Assembly (NCBI GenBank): GCA_046726275.1 | Contig: JBKPAF010000021.1 | Location: 1-58,560, forward strand | Direction: 5' to 3' | DNA: 58,560 nt | Source of the DNA: DASXTW01 sp046726275 | GTDB taxonomy: Bacteria > Actinomycetota > UBA4738 | In this document: positions 15,131 through 22,864 of the stretch, one piece after another | Numbering within the stretch: position 1 is the first letter of the stretch | Layout of the letters: each line of letters opens with the position of its first letter | Translations under genes and position numbers: made by a program | Notes under the pieces: model-generated | Told to the model about the DNA's origin: nothing | The model's database searches: none | What the model saw: only the letters and a program-made list of their open reading frames with translations

Positions 15131-16363
15131 ATGGCCATTCGCGAGTTCCTCCTCCCCGACCTAGGCGAAGGCCTGGAGGATGCCGAGGTGGTCACGTGGC
15201 GCGTCTCGGAAGGGGATCGCGTCGAGTTGAACCAGACCCTGGTCGAGGTCAACACCGCCAAGGCTCTCGTCGAGATCCCGGCCCCCTGGGAGGGGGTGGT
15301 GGAGAAGCTCCACGCGGACGAAGGTGCCGTGGTCAAGGTGGGGGAGCCACTCGTCTCGATCCTGGTGGGGGACGCGGCGGAGGAGGTCGAGGCCCCCAAG
15401 CCGAAACGGGAGGCGTTGCTTGTTGGCTACGGCGTCGAGGAGGAGGCGGCGGCTCCCCCCGCTCCGCGCGGCCCTCACGATTCCACGGCCACGAGGGAAC
15501 GAGGGGAACCGGTCCCCGCATCTCCGCCCGTCCGCAGGCTGGCGAAGGAGCTCGGCGTGGACCTCTCCTCCGTGTCAGGCTCCGGTCCTCGCGGCCGGGT
15601 GACCAGGGAGGACGTTCTCGCTGCGGCCGGAGACGGCGGCACGGCGGCATCCACACCTGCCGAGGAAGGGGGCGCCGAACGGATCCCGGTCAGAGGGACC
15701 CGCCGCCTGATCGCCGAGAAGATGACGAGGGCCGCTAGAGAGATCCCTCAGGTCACCACGTTCCTCACAGTGGACGCCACCGCACTCCAGGCCTTCCGAG
15801 AGGAGCTGTCCAGGGGAAGCGATGGGCGGATCACCCCCCTTCCCATCGTGGTCGAGGCCCTGGTCGAGGTGTGCAAGGAACACCCCAAGTTGAACTCGTC
15901 GTTCGACGCCGAGCGGCAGGAGATCGTCCTTCACCGCCGCTACCACGTCGGGATCGCCACCGACACCGAGAACGGCCTTCTGGTCCCGGTCGTGCGAGAC
16001 GCGGACTCGCTGGGGATCGTGGCGCTCACCGAGGAGATCGCCCGCCTCTCCGAGGCCGCCCGGGCTGGCAGGGCGAAGCCTCAGGAGCTGGTGGGAAGCA
16101 CGATCACCGTCACCAACGTCGGGACCTTTGGAGCCGAGTTCGGGACACCTATCGTCAATCATCCCGAAGCGGCGATCCTCGCCCTGGGCGTGGTCGAGCC
16201 TCGAGCGCTCGTTTTCGACGGCGAGATCCAGGCTCGCCCCGCGGTTACGCTGTCCCTGTCGTTCGACCATCGCGTCCTCGATGGTGCCGAGGCGGGCCGG
16301 GCCATGAAGACCCTGAAGTCCTTCCTGGAGAGTCCGTTCAGGTTGGGGGCCCTGCCCCGTTAG
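15131..16363 (+). CDS. bkdC: 2-oxoacid dehydrogenase E2 acyltransferase
   Basis: A dihydrolipoamide acyltransferase of 410 residues. Residues 1-78 form one lipoyl domain with the modified Lys44 (VNTAKALVEIP). A Pro/Glu-rich linker follows. The E3/E1-binding domain lies near residues 135-170 (PVRRLAKELGVDLSSVSGSG). The catalytic domain ends with His380 and Asp384 in FDHRVLDGAEAG. A single lipoyl domain is usual for BCKDH-type E2. It lies 9 nt after E1 beta and completes the E1-E2 operon. The stop codon TAG doubles as part of a TAGGCT -10 box for the next gene. Confidence 0.93.
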   Translation: MAIREFLLPDLGEGLEDAEVVTWRVSEGDRVELNQTLVEVNTAKALVEIPAPWEGVVEKLHADEGAVVKVGEPLVSILVGDAAEEVEAPKPKREALLVGYGVEEEAAAPPAPRGPHDSTATRERGEPVPASPPVRRLAKELGVDLSSVSGSGPRGRVTREDVLAAAGDGGTAASTPAEEGGAERIPVRGTRRLIAEKMTRAAREIPQVTTFLTVDATALQAFREELSRGSDGRITPLPIVVEALVEVCKEHPKLNSSFDAERQEIVLHRRYHVGIATDTENGLLVPVVRDADSLGIVALTEEIARLSEAARAGRAKPQELVGSTITVTNVGTFGAEFGTPIVNHPEAAILALGVVEPRALVFDGEIQARPAVTLSLSFDHRVLDGAEAGRAMKTLKSFLESPFRLGALPR

Positions 16364-16366
16364 GCT
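16361..16366 (+). promoter_or_regulatory. -10 box, leaderless type, inside the E2 stop
   Basis: TAGGCT begins with the E2 stop codon and ends 8 nt before the GTG at 16375. No Shine-Dalgarno is present. The BtuF-like gene can thus be transcribed separately from the bkd operon. Confidence 0.45.
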
Positions 16367-16374
16367 CTGTGCCC

Positions 16375-17301
16375 GTGAAGATCGTCTCGTTGCTCCCTTC
16401 GGCTACGGAGATCACCTTCGCGCTGGGACTCGGGGACCAGCTCGAGGGGGTCACCTACGAGTGCGACCACCCCGCCGAGGCCCGGGCCAAGCCCGTCGTC
16501 TCGACGACGGCGCTCCCCCAGGACCGGCCGCTCTCGGCCGGGGAGATCGATGACCTGGTGACTGCGTTCATGGACCGGGGCGACCCCATCTACGTCCTGG
16601 ACAGGGAGCTGATCCAGAAGATCCAGCCGGACCTGATCCTCTGTCAGGACCTGTGTCGAGTGTGCGCGGTACCGTCCGGGCAGGTCGAGGAGGCCCTTCG
16701 GGAGCTCGGATGCCAGGCGGAAGTGCTCTCGTTGGACCCCAACACGATCGGGGACATCCTGGCGAGCATCGAGCGGGTGGGCCAGGCGACCGGGACGGAG
16801 CCGAGAGCGAAGGAGCTGGTCGACGGTCTCGCCGAGCGCGTCGAGCGCGTCCGGCAGACGGCCGCAGGCCTCCCCTCCATCAGGACGCTCTGCCTCGAAT
16901 GGAGCGATCCACCTTTCGCCGCAGGGCACTGGGTCCCCGGCATGGTCGAGCTCGCGGGCGGGATCCACCTGCTGACGTCGTCCGACCCGACGACTCCCTC
17001 CCGACGGGTCGCCTGGCGCGAGGTGGCCGAGGCGCTTCCGGAGGTCATCGTGTTCATGCCGTGCGGCTACTACTTGGAAGAGGCCGAAGCCGAGGCCGAG
17101 AAGCTGCACGACCTCCCCGACTTCGCCGATACCCCCGCGGCCCGCTTGGGCAACGTGTTCGCCGTCGATGCATCCTCGTACTTCTCCCGGCCCGGCCCGC
17201 GCATCGTCGAGGGGCTCGAGATCCTGGCATGGGCCATCCATCCCGAGGCTTTTGCCGAGCCGGGTTCGGATGCGATCTCGCGGATCTCGGCTTCTGGCTA
17301 G
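16375..17301 (+). CDS. Cytoplasmic BtuF-like cobalamin-binding protein
   Basis: A 308-residue periplasmic-binding-protein fold of the FecB/BtuF type. It opens with KIVSLLPSATEITFALGLGD; characteristic blocks are VTYECDHPAEA, LILCQDLCRVCAVP and DPNTIGDILASIERVG. It has no signal peptide or lipobox. That is typical of a widespread subgroup annotated as cobalamin-binding protein, found apart from any ABC transporter, as here. Its role is unproven. Location after the branched-chain complex is suggestive because valine and isoleucine breakdown to propionyl-CoA usually needs B12-dependent methylmalonyl-CoA mutase. Its stop shares the tetranucleotide CTAG with the convergent permease gene. Confidence 0.85.
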   Translation: MKIVSLLPSATEITFALGLGDQLEGVTYECDHPAEARAKPVVSTTALPQDRPLSAGEIDDLVTAFMDRGDPIYVLDRELIQKIQPDLILCQDLCRVCAVPSGQVEEALRELGCQAEVLSLDPNTIGDILASIERVGQATGTEPRAKELVDGLAERVERVRQTAAGLPSIRTLCLEWSDPPFAAGHWVPGMVELAGGIHLLTSSDPTTPSRRVAWREVAEALPEVIVFMPCGYYLEEAEAEAEKLHDLPDFADTPAARLGNVFAVDASSYFSRPGPRIVEGLEILAWAIHPEAFAEPGSDAISRISASG

Positions 17302-18437
17302 CTTCCCGCCTGGATCTCGGTCGCGCCCGACCCCTCGGGCACCGGAGGCGGAGCCGTCGTCGTCGCCTGCAACCTTGGGCCGAGCCAGACGTCTCGGATC
17401 ACGACCTTCACCGCGGCGGCGATGGGGAGGGCAAGCAGGGCCCCGGCGAAGCCGAACAGACTCCCACCGATCAGCACGCTCACGATCACTGCGGCCGGCG
17501 ACAGGTCCACCGCTCTCTTCATCACCCGAGGGACAAGGAGGTAGTTCTCAACCTGCTGATAGACGATGAAGTAGATCACCGTGGCGATCCCGTCGACGGG
17601 CGAGGAGAAGAACGCCACGATGACGGCCGCCACAGCTCCAAGGGTCGCCCCGACGGTAGGGATGAGGTCGGCGATGGCGACCCACAGCGCCAGCGCGGCG
17701 GCAAACGGTATGCCCATGATCCGCAGGAAGATGAAGGCCGCGATCCCCGCGATGATCGAGATGGCGATGTTCCCGGAGACGTAACCCCCGATCCTGTCAA
17801 GGGCTTCCCGGAAGATCCGGACGTTGCGGCGTCGATCCTCTCCGCCGATCAGATTCTCTGCGGTCTTCTCCCCGCGGGGCAGAGCCATCAAGAAGTAGAT
17901 CGTGAGGATCAGGATCGTTAGCATGTTGAAGATCACGCTGGCCACGCTGCGCGTGATGCCCAGCACCCTGCCCAGGGAAGCCGAGGCCAGATTGGGCAGA
18001 CGGTCCGTGAGGGATCTCAGCTTGGCCGACAGGTCGTACTTTCGGGCGAGATCCCTGAACCACGTGTTCTCGGATTGGAGCCGGTCGATGTATCCGGGGA
18101 TGTCGGAGGCGAGTTGCCGGACCCCTCGAACCACCGGAGGGACCACCAGGGCCGAGAAGAGCACGACCAACCCCACGGTTATCAGGAGGATGAGGAACAC
18201 CGCCCAGCCGCGAGGCATGTTCAAGCGCTGCAGCCTTCTCACCGCCGGATCCAGCCCAACGGAGAGGACGGCGGCCACGAGCACCAGAAGCAGGATGTTG
18301 CGCACCGCCCACGCCGCCCGGAGCAGCACCAGGATCCCCACGACCACGACGGTGATCTTGGCGTAGTACGACATCGGGGGGCCGGGGCGCTCCGCCACGC
18401 CGATACTCTCCGGCCTGAGGAACCCCGTTTCCAGCAT
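17298..18437 (-). CDS. AI-2E/PerM family membrane transporter
   Basis: A polytopic membrane protein of 379 residues of the AI-2E (UPF0118) family. It has N-terminal helices (KITVVVVGILVLLRAAWAV and ILLLVLVAAVLSVGLDP), a long soluble loop (residues about 100-195) with RLQSENTWFRDLARKYDL, and a C-terminal block of helices with the family signature IPTVGATLGAVAAVIVAF and YQQVENYLLVPRVM. Members are reported as autoinducer-2 exporters or sodium/proton exchangers; the substrate here is unknown. The start is uncertain: I use the ATG after GGGGGA, and an ATG at 18374 is the alternative. The C-terminus is Pro/Thr-rich. Confidence 0.88.
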   Translation of the reverse strand: MLETGFLRPESIGVAERPGPPMSYYAKITVVVVGILVLLRAAWAVRNILLLVLVAAVLSVGLDPAVRRLQRLNMPRGWAVFLILLITVGLVVLFSALVVPPVVRGVRQLASDIPGYIDRLQSENTWFRDLARKYDLSAKLRSLTDRLPNLASASLGRVLGITRSVASVIFNMLTILILTIYFLMALPRGEKTAENLIGGEDRRRNVRIFREALDRIGGYVSGNIAISIIAGIAAFIFLRIMGIPFAAALALWVAIADLIPTVGATLGAVAAVIVAFFSSPVDGIATVIYFIVYQQVENYLLVPRVMKRAVDLSPAAVIVSVLIGGSLFGFAGALLALPIAAAVKVVIRDVWLGPRLQATTTAPPPVPEGSGATEIQAGS

Positions 18438-18509
18438 TTCCCCCGGATATGACGTCTCGGGGCCGGCGACCCGCGTTCGGTGGAGTTGAGGGGCCGAGCC
18501 GCTTGTGGG

Positions 18510-18515
18510 TACCGT
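18510..18515 (+). promoter_or_regulatory. -10 box, leaderless type
   Basis: TACCGT ends 7 nt before the GTG at 18523. No Shine-Dalgarno is present. Confidence 0.5.
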
Positions 18516-18522
18516 TCGTCCT

Positions 18523-18735
18523 GTGCCCCCCAGACAGAACGCGGTCACCCCGAAGGACATTGGCCGCCGGGTCTCGTTCCAGTTCGAGTTGCCGAACGGC
18601 TACGTGGGTGAGGCCGTCGGGGTGCTCGAGGCGTGGGACGAGCCCGCCAACACCTTCCTCGTGCGCAACGCCAAGGGAGAGTTGATGAGGGTTCCAGCCC
18701 TCGGGGTGAGGTTCGGGAAGGTCATCCCGGGCTGA
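18523..18735 (+). CDS. Small SH3-like protein, 70 aa
   Basis: A 70-residue protein with a compact beta-barrel pattern: DIGRRVSFQFELPNG, GEAVGVLEAWDEPANTFLVR and GELMRVPALGVRFGKVIPG. It resembles the small domain that precedes GNAT acetyltransferases in many actinobacteria, but no acetyltransferase domain follows. The GTG start is set by a well-placed TACCGT box. It is divergent from the permease gene and convergent with the receiver-domain gene. The function is unknown. Confidence 0.7.
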   Translation: MPPRQNAVTPKDIGRRVSFQFELPNGYVGEAVGVLEAWDEPANTFLVRNAKGELMRVPALGVRFGKVIPG

Positions 18736-18748
18736 GCGCCCGGCCGAC

Positions 18749-19123
18749 TCACCTGGTGGAGATGGTCTGGTCGACCAGCCTGACCAGCTCGTCGATGTCG
18801 AACGGCTTCGCCAGAAACGAGCCCACCCCCATCCCCTCCGCCCGGGCCTGGTCGGCGACACCCGCGACCGCCGACACCAGGATCACCGACGGTCGCTGCT
18901 CGTCGGGAAGCTGTTGAGCCCTGGCCAGCACCGACCACCCGTTCACGAGGGGCAGCATGACGTCCAGAACCAGCACGTCCGGGGAGAACGTCTCGAGGGC
19001 GTCGATGGCCGAGAGACCCTCGAGGGCCACCTGGACCTCGTACCCCTCACTCTCGAGGTTGAACTGCTCGACCCAGGCCAGATCGGCCTCGTCCTCGACG
19101 ATCAGGATCCGTCCTCGGCTCAT
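18749..19123 (-). CDS. Single-domain response regulator
   Basis: A CheY-like receiver of 124 residues with acidic pocket Glu10-Asp11, phosphorylatable Asp54 (VLVLDVMLP), Ser84 and Lys106 (FLAKPF). There is no output domain, so it would act by protein contact or as a phosphate sink. The cognate kinase is not evident. It starts 25 nt after the end of purM on the same strand, so it may be read through from the purine genes. Confidence 0.9.
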   Translation of the reverse strand: MSRGRILIVEDEADLAWVEQFNLESEGYEVQVALEGLSAIDALETFSPDVLVLDVMLPLVNGWSVLARAQQLPDEQRPSVILVSAVAGVADQARAEGMGVGSFLAKPFDIDELVRLVDQTISTR

Positions 19124-19148
19124 GGACCGGGAAATCCTCGTCGGAGCT

Positions 19149-20186
19149 TCAGGACAGCTTCACTCCTGAACCCTCCACCACCCGTCCGACGATGGTTGTT
19201 CGAACCCCCAGGTCCTCGCATAGGCTCATCGCGTCGCCCTCCCTCCCCTTCTCGACGACCGCGACCATACCTATACCCATGTTCAGCACTTCAAACAGAT
19301 CGCGAAGCTCCAGTCCCGCTTTGGCGGCGATCAGATCGAAGATCGGTGGAGGCTTCCAGCTGTGGACGTCGACGACCGCGCCCAACCCCGCCGGCAGTGC
19401 CCGCGGCACGTTTTCCTGCCACCCGCCCCCAGTGATGTGCGCGACGGAGCGCGCCAGCCCGGCCCGGGAGAGCGCGAGTACGGGGTCAACGTAGATCGCG
19501 GTGGGCTCGAGAAGCTCGTCCCCGAGGGTGCGTCCAAGGGACTGGACGTGCTGATCGAGGTCAGTCTCGGTCCGGATCTCGGAGAGCAGGACTCTTCGGA
19601 CCAAGCTGAATCCGTTGGCATGCAGCCCGGAGGAAGCGAGGCCGAGCACGCTGTCACCCGGGCGCACGCGGTCGGGACGGAGCATCGCCCGCTCCTCGAC
19701 GATGCCTACACAGAATCCGGCGAGGTCGAAGCGCCCGGACTCGAGCGTTCCGGGATGCTCGGCCGTTTCCCCCCCGAGGAGGGCGCACCGAGCTCGCCGG
19801 CACCCCTCAGCCACCCCCTCGACGATCGCCTCGACCTCTTGAGGAACGAGCCTCGCCATGGCCAGGTAGTCCAGGAAGAAAAGGGGCTCTGCACCGGTAC
19901 ACAGGACATCGTTGGCCGACATGGCCACGAGATCGATGCCGACGGAGCTCAGCCTGCCGGCGAGCCTCGCCACCTCGATCTTCGTTCCCACGCCGTCGGT
20001 GGCGGCCACCAGAAGTCGGCCGTCACCCAGGCTGAAGAGGCCGGCGAAGCTGCCGACGCCGCCCACCACCTCCGGTCGATGAGCTCGTCCGGCAACTTCT
20101 CTGATCAGGTCGACCGCACGGCGCCCTGCTTCGACGTCGACACCCGAATCCCGGTAAGCGTGTCCCCCCGACGGTGGGGCACTCAC
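19149..20186 (-). CDS. purM: Phosphoribosylformylglycinamidine cyclo-ligase
   Basis: AIR synthetase, purine step 5: it closes FGAM to AIR using ATP. Family motifs include YRDSGVDVEAGRRAVDLI, LLVAATDGVGTKIEVA, DLVAMSANDVLCTGAEPLFF and AHITGGGWQENVPRAL. Length is 345 residues, as usual. The GTG start overlaps the purF stop by 4 nt (GTGA), which fixes the start and indicates coupled translation. The open frame upstream of it overlaps purF and is not real coding. Confidence 0.96.
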   Translation of the reverse strand: MSAPPSGGHAYRDSGVDVEAGRRAVDLIREVAGRAHRPEVVGGVGSFAGLFSLGDGRLLVAATDGVGTKIEVARLAGRLSSVGIDLVAMSANDVLCTGAEPLFFLDYLAMARLVPQEVEAIVEGVAEGCRRARCALLGGETAEHPGTLESGRFDLAGFCVGIVEERAMLRPDRVRPGDSVLGLASSGLHANGFSLVRRVLLSEIRTETDLDQHVQSLGRTLGDELLEPTAIYVDPVLALSRAGLARSVAHITGGGWQENVPRALPAGLGAVVDVHSWKPPPIFDLIAAKAGLELRDLFEVLNMGIGMVAVVEKGREGDAMSLCEDLGVRTTIVGRVVEGSGVKLS

Positions 20187-21577
20187 AGGGTCTCGAGCGC
20201 GAACTTGGACGGCTCTTCCTCCCCGACGGGGACGGGATAGTGGCCGTCGAAGCAAGCCCGGCAAAAGGCGTTCCCCGGAGCCCTGGTGGAGGCCACGAGA
20301 GACTCCAAGTCGAGGTGAGCGAGGGAATCCGCGCCGACGAAGTCGCGGACGCTCTCGACTGGAGCCCCGGCCGCGATGAGCTCCGCCCGCGTGGACATGT
20401 CGATCCCGTAGAAACAGGGCCACCGGATCGGCGGGCTCACGATCCGCAGATGGACCTGGCTGGCCCCGGCCTCCCGAAGCACCTGCACGATCTGGCGCGT
20501 GGTGGTCCCACGGACGATGGAGTCGTCTACGACAACCAGCCGCCTGCCCCGGATCGCGTCAGGCAGAGGATTGAGCTTGAGCTTGACCCCACGAGAGCGC
20601 AGGGCGGGTGTCGGTTCGATGAAGGTCCGCCCGATGTAGCGGTTCTTCATCAAGCCCTCGCCGTACGGGATGCCCGAGGCCTCGGCGAATCCCTGAGCGG
20701 CCGAATGTCCCGTGTCCGGGACCGGGATCACCAGGTCGGCCTGGACCGGCGCCTGCACGGCAAGTAGGCGCCCCATCTCTCTGCGAGCTTCGTGAACGCT
20801 TCTTCCAAGCATCCGCGAATCGGGCCGGGACAGGTACACGAACTCGAACAGGCAGAGCGCCGACGCGGGGGACTCGGCGAATCTGACGGACCGGATGCCC
20901 CGGTGATCGAGGGTCACCAGCTCACCGGGCTGCACGTCGCGAACGAAGGTCGCGCCGACCACGTCCAGCGCGCAAGTCTCGGAAGCCAGGCAGAATCCGC
21001 TGCCGATCCGGCCGATGGACAATGGCCTGATCCCGTGGGGGTCTCGGGCCCCGTAGACGGTTCCCTCGTCCATCATCACGAACGAGAAGGCTCCGGCGAG
21101 GGTCGGCAGAACCTCCATCGCGGCGGCTTCCAGCCCGGAGTCGAGGCCGCGAGCCAGGAGCGCCGCCACCACGTCGGAATCCGTGGTTGCCCTGCTCCTG
21201 TGACCGGACCGGCCGACGAGCTCCCCGGTGTTGACCAGGTTGCCGTTGTGCCCGAGGGCGAGGCCACGCCGCCCGTTGGTCTTGAACGCGGGCTGGGCGT
21301 TCTCCCAACTGGTGGACCCGGTCGTCGAGTACCGCGTGTGACCGATGCACAGATCGCCCTGGAGAGTGGTCAGGGTGCGCTCGTCGAACACCTGCGAGAC
21401 GAGTCCCAGCTCTCGGTAAACGAGGATGCGCGTTCCGTCCGACACGGCCATCCCCGCCGATTCCTGGCCGCGATGCTGAAGTGCGAACAGGCCGAAGAAG
21501 GTGAGCCTGGCCACGTCCTCTCCAGGAGCCCAGACCCCGAAGAGGCCGCAAGCTTCGCGCGGGCCTTCCCCTCCCAC
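20183..21577 (-). CDS. purF: Amidophosphoribosyltransferase
   Basis: Glutamine PRPP amidotransferase, the first committed purine step. The N-terminal nucleophile cysteine (REACGLFGVW) follows a short propeptide. The glutaminase domain shows HTRYSTTG and GHNGNLVN. The PRTase domain shows VVVDDSIVRGTTT. Cysteines near the C-terminus (NAFCRACFDGHYP) fit the Fe-S-bearing Bacillus-type enzyme. It is 464 residues long with a GTG start. It opens a purF-purM unit separated from the other pur genes by an opposite-strand oxidoreductase; TACCAT lies about 10 nt upstream of the start as a possible -10 box. Confidence 0.96.
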   Translation of the reverse strand: MGGEGPREACGLFGVWAPGEDVARLTFFGLFALQHRGQESAGMAVSDGTRILVYRELGLVSQVFDERTLTTLQGDLCIGHTRYSTTGSTSWENAQPAFKTNGRRGLALGHNGNLVNTGELVGRSGHRSRATTDSDVVAALLARGLDSGLEAAAMEVLPTLAGAFSFVMMDEGTVYGARDPHGIRPLSIGRIGSGFCLASETCALDVVGATFVRDVQPGELVTLDHRGIRSVRFAESPASALCLFEFVYLSRPDSRMLGRSVHEARREMGRLLAVQAPVQADLVIPVPDTGHSAAQGFAEASGIPYGEGLMKNRYIGRTFIEPTPALRSRGVKLKLNPLPDAIRGRRLVVVDDSIVRGTTTRQIVQVLREAGASQVHLRIVSPPIRWPCFYGIDMSTRAELIAAGAPVESVRDFVGADSLAHLDLESLVASTRAPGNAFCRACFDGHYPVPVGEEEPSKFALETL

Positions 21578-21633
21578 TTAGGGATTGATGGTAACACCCA
21601 CCCCTGACAGACCTTCGGCGAGAATACGGATCC

Positions 21634-22836
21634 ATGCCCATCCGATACGTCACCGAGCTCCCCAGGACGTCCGATGTGGTCATCGTGGGCGGCGGCATCG
21701 TCGGCGCCGCCACGGCCTTCCACGCCGCCCGAGCCGGCCTCCGACCCCTCATCGTCGAGCGCCGGCCGGCGCTGTCCACGCTGACCACCGCTGCCGCGGC
21801 GGGAGGATTCCGGCTCCAGCTCGACAACGAGGAGGAGTACCGGCTCATCCGCGAGTCCGTCGAGCTGTTCGTCAACTTCGGGGAGCTCACCGGACAGACC
21901 GAATACGACCCCCAAGTCCGCCGGCAGGGATACCTGTGGCTGACCACGCGGAAGGAGCGCGCCCGGGAACAGCACGCGATCGTCGAAGCCCAACGATCGT
22001 GGGGCCTCGACGACGTGGACATCCTGGATGGGGATGCCATCCGTTTGGTCTACCCGTGGGTGGCCCCGGACGTGCTCCAGGCTCGATTCCGACGGGGTGA
22101 TGGCCTGCTCGACCCGCGATGCGTCGCCCTTGGGCTGGCGGCTGGGTCAGAGGCAGCGGTGGCAACCGAGTGCGCCGCCACTGGGTTCCGGCTCGACTCC
22201 TCCGAGGGAAGGTTGGCGGGCGTGGAGACGACCAAGGGATTCGTGGCCACCCGGACCGTCGTCATCGCGGCCGGTCCTTTCTCCGGCGTCGTTTCCGACT
22301 GGGCAGGTGTGGGTCTGCCGATCACGACCGTGCAACGCCAGAAGGTGGTCCTCCCCGACGTCCCGGAGGTCCCGCCGGAAGCTCCCATGACCATCGACGA
22401 GGACACCGGGGCCCACTGGAGGCCGGCCTTTCGAGGGGCGTTCCTGCTGTTCACGGATCCCTCGACCCCCCCCTCGGCGCCCGCGGAGGATCTACCCGTC
22501 GACCACGGGTTCGCGTTCCGTCTCCTCCGTCCCGACAGCCCGCAGGCGGTGGCCAGGGTGGCGCCCTTCTGGCGTGAAGTTTGGGAGCGCGGTGGCGCCC
22601 ACTGGATGATCCAAGCCGGCCAGTACGACATGACTCCCGACCGGCGTCCGCTGATCGGTCAGCTCCCCGTGGAGGGGTTGTTCGTCAACGCCGGATACAG
22701 CGGACACGGAGTGATGGGCGCGCCGGCCGGGAGTCGGATCGTGATCGAAGTTGTCACCGGCCGGCTCGCTCCTGAGACCAACCCGTTCCACCCTGACCGG
22801 AAGTTCGAGGACCGGCCCAAGCTCGACGTCCTCTAG
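21634..22836 (+). CDS. FAD-dependent oxidoreductase, DAO family
   Basis: A D-amino-acid-oxidase/sarcosine-oxidase-beta type flavoprotein of 400 residues. The N-terminal FAD-binding motif is DVVIVGGGIVGAATAFHAAR, followed by LIVERRPALSTLTTAAAAGG. The C-terminal FAD closing region is DRRPLIGQLPVEGLFVNAG and YSGHGVMGAPAGSRI. The substrate is probably a secondary or D-amino acid, but cannot be specified. It sits alone on the plus strand between purL and purF, converging with purL and diverging from purF, which suggests an insertion into an older continuous pur cluster. Confidence 0.88.
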   Translation: MPIRYVTELPRTSDVVIVGGGIVGAATAFHAARAGLRPLIVERRPALSTLTTAAAAGGFRLQLDNEEEYRLIRESVELFVNFGELTGQTEYDPQVRRQGYLWLTTRKERAREQHAIVEAQRSWGLDDVDILDGDAIRLVYPWVAPDVLQARFRRGDGLLDPRCVALGLAAGSEAAVATECAATGFRLDSSEGRLAGVETTKGFVATRTVVIAAGPFSGVVSDWAGVGLPITTVQRQKVVLPDVPEVPPEAPMTIDEDTGAHWRPAFRGAFLLFTDPSTPPSAPAEDLPVDHGFAFRLLRPDSPQAVARVAPFWREVWERGGAHWMIQAGQYDMTPDRRPLIGQLPVEGLFVNAGYSGHGVMGAPAGSRIVIEVVTGRLAPETNPFHPDRKFEDRPKLDVL

Positions 22837-22864
22837 TGGAGGGGCCGGGGCGGGTCGGGCGCCG

